DNA of 64,000 nt, taken from Capitella teleta (taxonomy: Eukaryota > Annelida > Polychaeta > Capitellidae). The translations under genes were made by a program, and so were the position numbers. The notes below the pieces were generated by a model, which saw nothing but the letters and a program-made list of their open reading frames with translations, had not been told where the DNA came from and did no database searches. Below, in pieces: positions 32,719 to 46,800 of this stretch (its first letter is position 1; every line of letters starts with the position of its first letter). The stretch covers positions 27,036 through 91,035 of the forward strand of contig KB306344.1 of NCBI GenBank assembly GCA_000328365.1, given 5' to 3'.

Positions 32719-35700
32719 ATGACAATGTCGGCTACTAGTACTTTGATCGGGCGACACCTCGCGTTGCTTTGCAAGATGAGCTACAATGAATGATGCAATT
32801 ACCTACCAGTCAGTAAGGCGCAAAATTATAGCACAATGCAATGAGGGCCTGGAGAGTAGGAGTAGAGCGTATTCAATTACATTATTCAATAAGATCAGTA
32901 ATTAGGAAATACGGGTTTTGAGTTTTGACAGTCAAAATATAAATCACACTTATAATAATCAACCCAGCTAAAAAGAAGAAAGAGACGTTTAAAGCTGAGT
33001 GTTATACTGCTATACCAATGATTATTTACCCAAAAAAAAAAAAAAAACAAAAAAAAAAAAAACAAAAAAAAAACCAATACACACAAACCGCATAATATGA
33101 CAAAATTATGACGCACGCACAAAGTATACAATGTCAAACCGCAAGTATATAATTAACTTTCATATGAAGCTGCACTCAAAATAGATGCACCCAAAACAAA
33201 ACAAAAACATATTGACTTGTGAGAAAGAAGGTTTGTAAATGGAGAGAAGTTACCCCCCTCGTACCCCTCGTAGTTCAGTCTGAAACCACTTGCTGCTGCA
33301 GCCAGGAAGAGAGGGGAGGCGTCGTGTTGCTTCATCTATGTCTATCAGAAACACATTGCAAGCTTCATCTATTTATTAGCGGCGCATCGAGGGCCTGGAG
33401 CCCCCTCGCTCGCTCGCTCGGCATGCGCATCCATCCTCACCCCAGAGCAACAGCTCACACAGTATGCTCACAAGGTGGAGCTGCTGATTGCGAATTCAAA
33501 AATAATATATGCATTATCATACCTGATATTGCATTGATACCGAAGTGTATGGGTCAGTATAGAATGATTATATCATATAATGATATTGATTTAAACTATA
33601 ATATTTAATAATATGTGTAACACTGAGCATCTATTAATTTCACGCATATTAATTAATTTTAATTAAATGCAATTTGTTCAATCTGATTCGTGGCATTAGC
33701 AGACACACAAACGTACCTTACCGATAACCAGTAACACAAAGCAGTTATATTCCAAAAGTTCACTCTAAGTATTGTCGGTACGGATGCTCAGCATTGAGTG
33801 AAGCGAGAGCAGGCGGCACGTTCACTTGAAGGGTGAGAAGCACTGAGCAGCGTAGCCTCCGAACAAGGCAACCAATCAGAGCCATTCGCAAAGAACAAGT
33901 AGGCAGGGCCTATACTGCAACTTGACGAAGTTGTACTCGCTAAGTATCGGTGTTGATACACAAGCGATCGATGTATGACTGAGCGTTGTTGGCGGTTTGC
34001 ATGCAGAACACTACATGCAACTCGGCTATATGTATATGTATACGACGCGTGTCCCTGAGACACCCTATACCCCTCGACCCCAAGTGACTGGCCACAGCGC
34101 CTGGGGAAGGTGACCATCGATGTCAATGTTTTGTCCTTGGCGCTGTTCAACCGACGATGTTCTTAGTAAAGCCTCTTTTCTTCGCCAATCTCATTTATGC
34201 TGCACACAACGGACATTCTCCCAGGCCTCCGCTATACTTATTATATACATTATACTTGTAATATTATACAAATCATTTTATCCGTGAAATAGCATTCACA
34301 ATTTTCCCATTTTCACATTACATCTGTACAGAAATAAACTAAAGAGGGTATATCCTTATAGATCAATAACAGTTTGGCATATACTGGCCAATACAGAGCT
34401 CTATTCTATCTCTTCCGCGGCGCTTCGGGTACACCGGTGGATAACGCCGCTCCTGCAAGAGAAACCACTTCCATCTAGACATACATTGTATACATGTATA
34501 AGCGGTAGACCTGGATATATGTCTTAATAAAGAGCAACGCCAGTGGGGGGCTTATAACCTTGCAAGGTCAGCCCCTAAAGGTGCACCGCACATGTATACA
34601 ATGTATATCTAAATTGAAGCGGTCACTCTTGCAGAAGCGGCGCTACCATCCGGTGTGCCCGAAGCGACGCCGAAGGAGGCTATTGCGCGCAGGTGAAGGG
34701 ATAACCGCACAGGCAAACCACACAGGGTCAAACGCAATGGACGAACCCGATTCGAGATCATGCAGCCATTGAGCCGAGTGTTTCCGCACGTAATTAGAAT
34801 CAATGTGGGTGTAATTGGATCTTGATATAAGGAGGGCGAGGAGGTCAAAGTCTGGCGTATGTGATTATGCATGGGGAGCATGGCGTAACAAGGGTCCCTG
34901 GTCGCAGCAATCAAACACTACATAAATACACTTACGGCAGCCAATCAGAGCCCATTAAGATTAATGGGCAGCAGCTATTCACACCGCCGATGCCTGGAAA
35001 TACCGCAATGACCTTAATCTACGATGCACGCAAACGAAACCTCACTAGACTGCTATTTGAGGAGCGTACTTCTGTGAAAGTGGTTAAGTAACGTGGTTAT
35101 TACTTATTAGTAAAAACTAGAGCAAAAGGGGAGAACCTGTGACAATCCGGTTAATTGACTTTGAAATGTGTGATTACCGCTTAAATCAACGCATTACTCC
35201 ATTTGATTATATTGGGTATCAGATAAAGTGACTGTGGCACAGGAGACGGCCTATATACTGCAAGTAAAAGCGAGCGCGTCAGAAGTCGTAATTATGGCAC
35301 GATTAGGCATAGACAAACAGCGCATGAATGCTGGTCGCCTGCATATGGCAAAAGCGTAGCTAAACAAGAGGCCGGTGACGACGTTACATCAACAGAACGT
35401 TAATGGTGCGGTCAGGGGAGGGTCAGTCGGTGATGGACAGCGGTCCGTCTAGGAGGGAGCGCCTCGTTTTATGTCCGCGAGGCAACAAGGCGTGTGAATC
35501 GGACGCGGCATACGGACAGGGACATCTTAAAGCGGTTTGGCCAGCGTGGACAGCGGTCGTTTATGGAACAGCCTCGCCCCATTGGTCAGCGGACGGCAAC
35601 TGGATACTGACCATAAGGTCCGGCTAATAACGCTCAGATTCCCACCCAACGGATTTGACGCACCGTGAAAAAGAAAAGATGCTGATTCAGCAGGAAAGTC

Positions 35701-38700
35701 ATTGATGGTAGTGTCCTTGGGTTGAGGCTAAAACCCGGAACCGCAAAGCAGGCTAATTGTATTGGGCGGAGTTCGTGTGCAAAATGACACGAATGCATAC
35801 AAGACATTCAGAGAGCACATCACGGCAGCTGCCGGGGCGATGAGATTGAGCTTATCTGAGGCTAAATGACAACTTGCGATGTTACCTGCATGCAAAAAGC
35901 ATTAGTTAATGCAGCCACCACGCATGCATCTATAGGGACACCACGTGTGATGATACTCACTTTCTTTTCAAATTTTCCGAAATCGCAAGAGGAGAAAAAG
36001 AAAAAAGTAGCTAACCAAAAACAGTTTGCGCGGGAAAGCGAGAGGGGTGGAAAACTGGCGGGAAAACTAAAAAAAGAATCATTGAAAGTTACCTTCGTTG
36101 TCATGTGATCCGAGGTTTTGTAGCGTCTCATACGACGCAGTTCTGAGGCGGGATTCGGAACGAGGGTGTACTGGCGGCATTGTTAACGAGGTTTTATACT
36201 CCTTGGCATCATACCATACATACACATACGTTGTCGTTTCAATGGCAAAAAAAAATATTGTGCGAGATTCCTTTAATGCAAATTTTATAGTACTCAGAAG
36301 CTACGAAGAAAGAAATGCTGGAATCAAAGAACTGGAATATATATACTTCTTTTAGTCGCTAAATCCTTTAGTGGAATCTTTTAACGTGTATCTAGAATGA
36401 AAACTCATTGCAATGCATAGATAATACGAAAAGTATAACAATTACTTCAAAGGATTTTAGACGTATATTTCGCAGTCCGAATTAAGGACAGACATCCTCG
36501 GTCTATCAGGGCGTCAGGGAGGATTCCAAGCGAACGGATTGAAATGAAGGTCTTGATGAGAGCGGACCACTTGCGAGGGTGTCCGCGCGTGAAACACGGA
36601 CATCAGTGGGAGACGCGAGCGGCATGAAAGGCGCACTTAGACAATGAGGCATCGGCCCATTGACTCCCGCATAGGGAAAGAAGGGGCGTGGTGGGATTGG
36701 TCGTTCTCCGCATAAGGGTTCAATGTATAGAACGGTTTTCGATTGTTGAAAAAAATAAAAAAAATAAAAAAATAAACGAAGGAAAAAAACGGAGTCCTGC
36801 GTGATATGCTAAACCAACATCTGCGCTTGATGCTTGCCCCTTTCTCTGACAATCAGCGAACAAAGAACACCTAGATTATTTCAGGGATGAAGAGGGCACA
36901 AGTTCGCTCGCTGTGGGTGACAGCCCAGGGGACCCGTGATTCTGGGCAGCGAGAGCTAAGGGCTTGTCGAGCGAATTCCTGATGAGCCTCTCTGCTGACC
37001 TCGGCGCCGTCGCGTCAGGGATCGGCGACACAGCCCAAGACCTACCACGTGCATGCAACAAGCAAGGCGCCATGACTTATGCTCTGTTTGCCTCCGGAGA
37101 TGGCAAGCGACTACATGACTTGCGTTTTTTGCTCGACACTACAGCTTGTGGCAAACAAGGGTGCATCCATAGACATCACCCCCCCCCCCCCACTGCAAAT
37201 CAAGAAAAGTATGGCCTGCAGTGGACATGCAATGAACAAGATGACCAACACGAACACTGACCAACTGATGAGTGATGAGGCTTCTTGCAATGCCATTAGC
37301 TGCATTTCCATCACAGCAAAGCAATGCTGAGCAAAGAAGGCGAGCGCGACAACGTCCCTGGACGAAGTGCTGTCGGTGCAGTTGCGGAACTCGCCAAGAA
37401 GTGAGAGAGAGAGCGAGAAGCCGGGTAAGTGAGGCAATCTCAGTCTGTCAACAACCCATTCAAAGGCGGGCGATTGATCCAGCATCGGTCAGCGCTGGTC
37501 ACTGTGGTCAGTGGATGATTTACACAAAGGTTTAAATCGCCGACTTATTGACTGCAGAGCCTGTGACGGTCACGAACGCGGCGCATTCTATACACGCCGT
37601 TTATAGTAACGCCACCTCCGTGGGCGGCGGCCGAGATTACGTAACGGGTGAGAGATCTGAACAATGGTGCGACACACTTCTTGGCGTGTGCCACAGTCAG
37701 AAATGCGGTCAGGGTATAATCGGATTTCATCTGTACATTGCGTCCGCGTTGCGGCCCGAATTAACGAACAACGACGGCCGCATGTGCACGCCTCTAGGCA
37801 CCTGCTCAATACCTAAGCTAAGCGGCTGAAAAAGGTAGAGGTAGAGAGAGAGAGAAAAAAAAACTTCAATGGAATAAGAGGCAATAACAAACGAAGAGAA
37901 AAAGCGCGGACGTCTGCATTGCACCCAGCTTATCGCCGTTTCTACTAGTGCTGGCATGCTGGGCCTCGGGTTCAAGCAATATCCGCGCTCTCGGGCCAAA
38001 GGATGAGCGATGGAACATGCCCTGCTCGTAGTTTTCGCTGAGCCGAATTTGAAGCATGGAATATATGCCAAAGGGTAGGCGAAAACACTTGATGAGTGGA
38101 GTAGGTAGCGAACAGGTTGCTGGCGCTCGGCGATATTGGTTTTCAAGCCGCGCTGCTCATTGAAGACAGCTGCTCGGCCGCCGGGCCACGTCTGAGCATC
38201 ATTTGCGGCTCGTTCTTCACCTCTCGCTTCGTCTTCACAGGTAGATACAAACATTGCAGCGGTAATCTGATGAACGTATTTGCACGAGCACTGATCGGCT
38301 GAATGGAATTGAATGGCTCAATGCGAAAGAATGCTTATAAACTGATCAACGGAACCGCGCAAAGGGGCTTAAAAGAACGTAAACAAATCGTTTATGCGGG
38401 CCCATCGCAATGGGATATCTATTAAGTTTCCCAGGAGGAAGAAGCGAACACTTGTTTGGGAGGGGGGGGGGGCATGAAACACGAAGATCACTCAATATTA
38501 TATAATGAGCACTAAGTTCAACATTAGATCAAAAGTTGTCAATGTTTCAATAATCGGAGATTACTAAAACTGACCAAAGTAACGCACCAATAAACATGAC
38601 ATTGAATATCATAAACAGGAGTGGCATGCGTGGAACGCAGATCCCGCACACCCCGAGGACTCCAGCAACACGCCGGAGGTGGAAACTAATCAATTCAACA

Positions 38701-40792
38701 ATTAGTTAAAAAAATAATCTGAAATAAAACACGCCCGTCATAGTGAAATATACCAGCAATAAGAACCAGGGAAGACAATCGGAGAAACCATAACAGCACG
38801 TCAAGTGTAAAAGTTTGTGCGGCGTTGTACTATAACACTAACCGATCACTGGTGGAGGGAGGTGATGAAATGGCCATGCAGTACTCTTGAGGAAGCGCGT
38901 GTCGGCCAGGGTCCTGTGTGAACTGGGCGGGAGGAGCGCGACGCCTGCAGCAGCGCGACCACTGCTGTGACTGCGGGGCCACCTGCTATGCACGGCCATC
39001 ATGTTCCCGTGTTGACGATGCTTCTGCTGCTGCTTCTGCGGCGCTCGCTGTTCAACGTTCCTCGCGAGCGCTCAAGTCCGAAAGCGGCGCTGCTCCGCTC
39101 CGCCAAATCCTTATTGGGCGTGCGCTGCCCCACCCCCTTGCCGCACGTGGCACGACGCGCAGCCAGCATCATTTGGCGATTGGGCAACGCGAGTCGACCC
39201 ATTCAGGCGACAGAGTACAATCGGCTACGATTGCCGCACGCGCCTCTCTCCATTCAGACTTTTCAGCCAGTCGCCGTACGACTAGGCGCTTCGGTATTTG
39301 CAACAACAACAACAAAAACTGCTCTCATTATACATGAGATTGAAATCCACGCCGCTACAGGCGACACCTTCTCGAAAATCCAACCCTATTTCGACAAATT
39401 GGTTCCGCAGAGAATCGGATTTGCGAGACGCGTTTAACGGGCAATCAGACAGCGACGCAGTTCATCACATGATCGACACATGATCAACTGATCAGTCTAT
39501 ACATATCGTTCTTTTTTTCAACCCGGTTTCTGGAGCAGCAGCCTGGGGGGGGGGGGGGGGGAAATTGACACCTTACCCTTGCATGGATTATAGGGGAATC
39601 ATACGATCCACAAGCGAAGATAGGGAGACATGTACAACGGGCCGGAAAGGACCTGTAACTGGTCGGTCAGCTAATCAGGCCGCATGACATCATCATGTCT
39701 GAGATGGACACAATCAATGAACTCATTCCAGATTGATTGTCCGCCGAGCATTCAGCCTTTACAAGACGCGTCTCAAACTGCATTACATAACAATAAACGG
39801 CTACAATTACGCAATACATCGTACAAAGAGGTGAGGGCAACAAACTACCGTGCATGCCGGGTGTTAAACTTAGGTATAATCACATGAATAGCCTTGTAAT
39901 CACATATAAAGGCCATAGAAACCTCATCAGCCTAATACATGAGTATCCAGCCACCCTCAAGAGCATCGTTATTCACGAAGCGCCAGTTACACCGTACATA
40001 CTCAGCCCTTGAGCACTGGTCGAGGTGAGCTAAAGAGTCCAGGTGAAAGCGGAATGAACAGAGAGCGTTGTACGCCGATCGTCGCAGATAACGAAGCGAA
40101 TAAGCAGTGCATTTGCCGATTGCGGCGTTTTGCACACCGCACGACTGTCTCAGCGGCGCCTTTTACGCGCGTAGGGCGGCGACACGGAGAAGTTGGAACC
40201 ATTAGCTGAAGAGCGCTCAGCACCCAGCGCCCCAAGCGCCCTGTACCCCCCACGTCCTCCACCACCCCTTCCTCTTGCCCCCCCCCTTGTATATATACCG
40301 GCTCAGCAACTTTCGCTAATGACACCTTTTTTGCGCTGTTAGCTTTATTTCTGCAAATACGAGAGATTTTGTACAAAAACGTTTGCCATTATGCATGTAT
40401 ACAAGCGGATGAAGAAGCAGAAGAACACAGAAGATGGCGACAAAAGAAACTGGCAAAAACCAAAAAGTGTTCTTTCTTCTGCAGGTAAAAGAAAGCAGCA
40501 TCATAATCAAGATTTAAGAGGCGACACAAAGCCGATTAGGGCAAAGTGTGGATGCAGAGGAGCTAGCGAAAGCGTTGACCCAGTTGCGATCATGGAATCC
40601 ACGTCGCGTATATACACGTACGAGAAAAGGGGTCGGGGAGGGGTTCTCACTGATTAGCAGCTCCTCTTGGAGAGGGCTTTCATGACCTCGAAGATGCGGA
40701 CATCACCTGCGGCCCCACAACCCCCTTCGCCTCAAACAACGACATATAAGGACAGCCGCCACTGTTACCTGAGCGATGCTGGCCTTCCGTTG
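32719..40792. other. Gene-poor region upstream of ataxin-1
   Basis: About 8 kb without a recognisable gene. It holds A/C simple repeat at 33031-33073, a GCTC repeat near 33405, a C-run at 37179-37190, a G-run near 38460, a CAA repeat near 39300 and a G-run near 39545. A GC-rich patch (38900-39260) contains GC-box, CCAAT and CTG-repeat-like sequence but no supported exon. Confidence 0.45.
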
Positions 40793-40802
40793 GCGCATGC
40801 GC
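40769..40802 (-). promoter_or_regulatory. NRF-1 palindrome beside a splice-donor-like site
   Basis: GCGCATGCGC at 40793-40802, and on the minus strand a donor-like CTCAG/GTAACA whose exon side would end at 40769. This could be an alternative untranslated first exon of ataxin-1, whose vertebrate homologue has several, but the exon would be very short and no partner was found. Confidence 0.2.
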
Positions 40803-43800
40803 CGTAGAGGAATGCGGTCAGTTCGATACGAGATGCGCGATCATCACCCGATCAAGATCGTAGTCGAGATTTATGTCTAACAGACTGCGGACAATGGGCG
40901 ATCAGCGTGCTTTTTCATTAACTTTCCATTTCGTTCCCCTCACGTCGACAAACGACCATGCATGCAGAACCAAGAACAAGACAGATGATGCCGAGAATCT
41001 TCGCTTGTCCGGAATGGCGCCGATTCATAGAAACAACATGAACATCCGAGCGCGGCGGGCGGACGGCAGTCCATCTCGACCGCAGCTCGGACCGCAATCG
41101 CTGTCGAATTCATCTGATCGATGGCTTTTCCAATAGACAGCTCACAGCTTGCTCTTTTTATGAACGAAATCGGAGATTATTTCGGGGTCAGAAGCTAGCG
41201 ACGTGACGCCCAGTCGATGACCAAAGATAAATCAGGAGTTGGATTCCGGGAAGGAGCTAGGAGGACGAAGAGCGGCATACCCTAGCGACGACCTTGGAGG
41301 GGCAGCCTATAGGGCAGGGAGAAGAGGGCGTGATGGAGGAGCGTCTGAAGGAGGGGTAGCTGCGAGGGGGATCATCTCCTGATTAGCCCTCGCGGAGACA
41401 GGCGCACACGACCACATCTCATTGAATTAGAGCAAAAAACACGGAACACCCGCTGGCGACGGACGCTCTTACACCGCTCGGCTCTTGACCACACTGCGAG
41501 TAGCCAGCGGTCATTGCGGTGGTGACCTTCTCTGACGAGTTCCTTTCAACATGACACCTGAATTAGCGACGTCTTTCAGATGACCTCTGTGATTGCGACT
41601 CGGTTTGCTCAGGTATAAATAGAAAATCCCGTTGTACAACGCCTCGTGGACAAATTGGACTCGTATTGAGGAAACACTGAGTCTTTGTGTGGGCATAGGG
41701 CGGGCGTGGCGTGCGGGCGACCGAGTGGGCCTCTCAGCAGCCTAATGCGTCAGGGCCGACCGTCTTGAAGCACCACGCACTCACTAATTGCAGGCATCGG
41801 ACGCCGCTCTCCTCTGGTCACTCGAAAGTGACCAAGGTCGAAATGCTCAAGAAGAACAGCAAAAAAAAAAAAAAAAAAAAAAAGAAGAAGCAAAGGTGTT
41901 CTTTGCGTAAAATCATAGAGTTGAGTAGGAGAAAAAAAAAAGTACTTCATGGTGTACAAGAGCTTTTCATTTATGGCTTGTGCTAGTACTAGAAACTCCT
42001 CGAAAGCCATTCCTCAGCAGAAATACGCAAAACCCTTGGGTACTATTTCAGCGGACCACCTGCGTCAAAGAATTTCGCATTCAGAAATGGGAGAAAAAAG
42101 AAAAAAAGGTGTTTTTTTTTTGTTTTGTTTTTTTTTTTGTCTGAGCCGTTGTCGTGGCAGCATTGGCGGCAGAAGAGGCTCGCCCGTAAGACCTGTCAGA
42201 GCGAGAGTACGGTGAACGTAAGTAATCTGCCAGGCGCACAGGTCATCACTGTCGTTGACATGGGATAGTTTTACAGAGTTTTTTATTTCTGGAAGTAGTG
42301 GCTGTTGGGCAGATAAAGAATCCGTGCGATCTCATATCGAGTTGGCTCTTTTTATAGAGAAAGCGCGGTGTGATCCGCCAAAGCAGCGCCACTGAATACA
42401 GGGTAGCCCCGAGCCAACAGACCGCTACACCGACCAAAGGCGACATGAACAATGCACAAAGAAATGTCAATTCCGAATTATACACGCTAGTCTCCATTGT
42501 ACTGAACACGCACGGTGTATACGCATATATATATATATATACCTACATAGATACAGAAGCTAAAATATAGAAGAGGCGGTCATCTATCTATAAGGCAGAT
42601 TTTGATCAGCGGAGATCAATCGGCTGAACCTATCAGGACTGTCAGGCATTGATCTATCACACGCCATCCATTACACGGATGTCTGTAATCAACTTCTGTT
42701 GCGAGTTCTATCGACTGCTAAATCTGCAATAAGTCCGCTAGAGAACCATGACTGGTCATGCTAATCGTTCACCATTGAGCCCATCGCATTATAGCAACGA
42801 CCCTGGTGCTATGACAGCCGATTGATGACCTGCGTCCAGTCATGCCTGGACAGTGATTGACCAATGACTGGCTGACTTACTTCGCGGTCACCGTATAGCG
42901 TACTCGTCGACATGTCTGAAAATATCTCTGAGACAAATTCCTTGAAATTGCAAGAAATCGAACGCCAGCGAAACAGGTGTAATAATCGCTTGCAATCGAA
43001 AGGAGACTTTCTAGTTACGAGACAGTTTTTTTTTCCATTGTAGGTAAGGAAGCTGTGGCACTATGATCCATATATACGTTGCTGAATAAAACATCAATGC
43101 ATTACAGGGATTGGTGAGTTGTCGTCCCCCGGGGAGGCGGATAACCACACTCAATCAATGATATTAACTGTATCAAATCTCACAAATACACGTACGACGT
43201 TCACAGCAGTCGCTTCGTGGGGGGGGGGGGGATTGGGCGTGCTCAATACAATGCCTTCTGCGTGGTCAGTCCCGATGAGTAGCCGAAGCAGCGATCCGCA
43301 AAAGACGACGAAGGCCCGAATGCCATATGCCCACTCATCCCAAAAGCACAAAGCCCGACGACCGAGGCCAACACAGGCATCACAATTATCGGACAGGAAT
43401 AATGAGAAAAAGAAGAAGAAGTCGACGGCGAATTTAATGAGCGCTTCGTTCGTATAGCAGAGTGGGCAATGGCCGCTGCTGCTGCTGCGAAGGAGAAGAC
43501 GATAACAACTGCAATAATACAAAGACTACTCCGAGTAATTGGTCCATACATGTATGATGTAATATAATTATGAGGTTGTCTTATAGATGAGTGAAGTCAT
43601 CATCATTTGTAGCAGCGGAGAAGTGATCAGCTGCAATCAGTGAGCGCTGCGTTCGAGGGCCATAAAGTTGCGGTTGCGATGTTCTTTCGACGCTTAAAAC
43701 TCCATTGGACGCTAAGTGACCAAGGACGCCGCCGAAACCGGCTCGTGCGCTGCCTGCTCACACGCGTCCGTAAAGCATATGCGTCGTATGTTTCAGGGCG

Positions 43801-46800
43801 GATTAATCGGCACCGTAAGCGGCGCACGTGGGAGCGGCATCAGCATAAACACGCTATGGCAGCGGACGACGCAAGACAAAGCATCAATTAGGCAACGCTC
43901 AAAGATGTCGTCCGCCTGGAGGCATAGTAGCAACCACATGACGCAGGAGCCCCCCACCCCCACCCCCGAGCGATCAACGCATGGAAAAAACATTCAGGCC
44001 TCTGACCGTCCACGAAGAATGGACAGGCTGCGATGTCGCGCCACTCGGTCTGCGTCCGTATTTTGCGATACAAATCAAGCGTCAGTGCGCGTAGGGCAAT
44101 GTTGCAGACTCGGATCTGTACCTGCGGCGGCAGTGTCAGTCGCTGACGCTGTTGATACCCCTATTACGGACACGAGATCCCACAGAGAGATCGGCGGATG
44201 ACGGCGACCTGCTCTCTCTCGCTCTCTCAGGGCCGGACGATGTTGCATGCGATCGGCTTTCCCACTCGCCAGTCCCACCGGCTGGCCCTTCTTGTGTTGC
44301 CGGCGCCTTTTCAGCCCATTTCCCGTTGCCACTCGCGAGCATCCTCCCTTTCATCAAATCATTCATTCCACTCAGGCCAGTCGAAAAAGGCGACGAGAAT
44401 GCTACGCAGAAGAGCACGTGGCACATAGCCAACGGTCCCTGGCACACTGCCAAAAGCAGGTGTCTTAAGAAGGGCGTCGAAATGTAAGTCATGACTCATC
44501 TCCCCTGAACGAGATGTCAGTCGAGGCAGTGAGATGGCTAATTTGCAGCCGACCCCTCGCTCCGCTAAACACTTCTACCACAACACTTCTCATACCCTGA
44601 AGGCGATTTGCGCCTGCCCGGTCAAAGTTCAATCCGCAGATAGTACGGTAGAGTCTGGATTGAGCATCGAAGAGGTTAGAAGGCATGCGATTACCTCGCT
44701 GAGTGACGCGACCATCAGCTGACCATTGCGAACAAGTAGGTCGATGTGATTCATGTGAAGCAGAGTATAGACAGGTTTTAACGGCGTAGAATGCACGCAG
44801 TCAATCACTATTGGATCGCCCCACACATCAATGAGGCACCGATGATGACAAAATAATAAAAAGCTCAACTCGGGAGAGCTCATTTCCATTTTCTTTCTCA
44901 GCATAAAACCCCCTATGCCATCCGATATGGTTAAAAGCTACATAGTCCGCCCGTCGTTCGAAAAACGCACACAAATCATAGCCAAACGAGTGGTTTCTTT
45001 CGGCGAGTCCTCTCGATCCGAGTTTTATGTAGAGCGAAAGAAGTCGCTGCAAAACCAGCGTAGTTTCGCGTTTTTACTATGCGTCGTTTGAGCCGAGGAC
45101 TCTACGCACAATATGATCGGTAAAACGAGGATGAAAAAGTGAGTAGTACCTGAAGCGAAGAGCTAGAGGGAGAACAAGGTTTTTGTCTTTGGTAGCTAAA
45201 CGATGGCGGATTTTTTTAGCGCCCAGATTAATCATGGCGGCACTCCTCGTCGCATGACTTCCGTCGGACGAAATGTTCCCCGAGCGAAACCTTCCTCAAA
45301 ACGACAAAAGTCACGCAAAGGCATGACCGAAAAATTGTAGTAGGATTCAAGAGAAAAAGCGTAGTAATTTTTTTTTTCCACCACGACAATAAAGAGGGTG
45401 AAAAACTCTTTGCGAACCTTATATGTACAGAATGTGTTTTCTTTTCAAAGGACCCGGCCGCGGCACGAGAAGCTTGCAGGGATTGTCTAGAAAAAGAGCG
45501 CGTAAAAACACGTTTCAATTTGCGGGTAGCAGCGACACGAAATGCCAGACGGAACTGTTTTTGTGTGAAAACTACGTAAGAAATGTGAGACGTTTTCTAA
45601 TGGGTGCATGTTGAATTAAAAGCGGAGGAAGCCGGTCTCTTTGTCTGTGTGAAATAGTACACTATGTATCAGAGTATCAATCAGGGTAAGGACACAAAAA
45701 CAAAGCTTACTTTCACTTGGTCCGAGAATATAGCGACTCTGGGGGCTCACTCCACCTGCAAAGGAGAATGGGATAATTAGGTCAGTGGGTCATTAATGAG
45801 GTCATATGGGTTGTAAGGTGGGTTAGATTGTACTGTACCAGAGAATGGTCAGTATTGGATCACACCGGGCGTACGAAATTCATTGATTGCAATTGTAGTC
45901 AAGAGAGCGTAAAATTGGCAAATTATACCAACGATACAGCATAGTTTGACACGTTAATACCATAAAGAGAGAAAAAAAAAAGAGAAAAGCTGCTGTTGAT
46001 TTAGAGAAGAATTTCGAGACATCACACTTGCGTTATAATTCAATTAGAAGTTGAGAAGTTTCTTTCTTACACAGGTGGAAAAGAAAACTCATCAAGTTTT
46101 AAAGAAAAGCATGAAGATAAAAGTGCGAGAAGAAACACCTTCGTTCCATGATAAAAGAATATATAAAAAGGTCTTCCCATGGGAAGATGGTGCTAGCGAA
46201 AGTAAAAAGGAGGATGTTGAAAAAGGGAGATGGCTTTAAGAAGTAGAGGCGTTTTTCTATGAAGAAAAGACCTCACTCGACAAGAGGATGTCTGCCGAAA
46301 AGCAGCAGATGACAAGAGCTAGATTACTACAAAACGCAAATCAAGATGTCGAAAGGAAAATCTGCACAAAACTCCATGTCATTAGCAGAGAATTTTTCGT
46401 TAATAAGAAAGGCTAAAAACGAGCGTTTGTGTCTTTTTCCCTAAGTTCCCTACAATTTTTTTCCACAGCCTTCCAATTCATGACAATCAAGTCATGCCGA
46501 GAGAGAAAAAAAATCCTTGCCTTTTTAGGAGGCGAGAAGACTGTTCGTCGGTACAAAGGCGGTGTTACCCCTCGTTGATGACGTGAAAAACGCACGCAGA
46601 GGCGCAGGAAGCCGAGTTTTCGCGAGTAAAACTACAGCAGAGGGGGAAAAAGGAGCGAATTACACCTTTATTGTTCAATTATCACGAGCAGGTTTTGTAC
46701 GGAGGTTGCCGGTTTTTATCCTTTTCTTTTTACACTCACCGAGAGAGGGCGCTCGGAGGCTTGGCCCTGATTAATGTATTTCGCTCGCTTCAATATCCAC

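Noticed and set aside
32131-32757. 208-codon minus-strand frame
   Set aside because: It overlaps the inferred ataxin-1 first exon and promoter in another frame; its length is explained by GC-rich sequence, and no domain is visible.
37111-39437. Cluster of 120-175 codon frames on both strands
   Set aside because: Frames overlap each other in GC-richer DNA, show Ser/Arg-biased composition and no homology; no consistent exon chain could be built.
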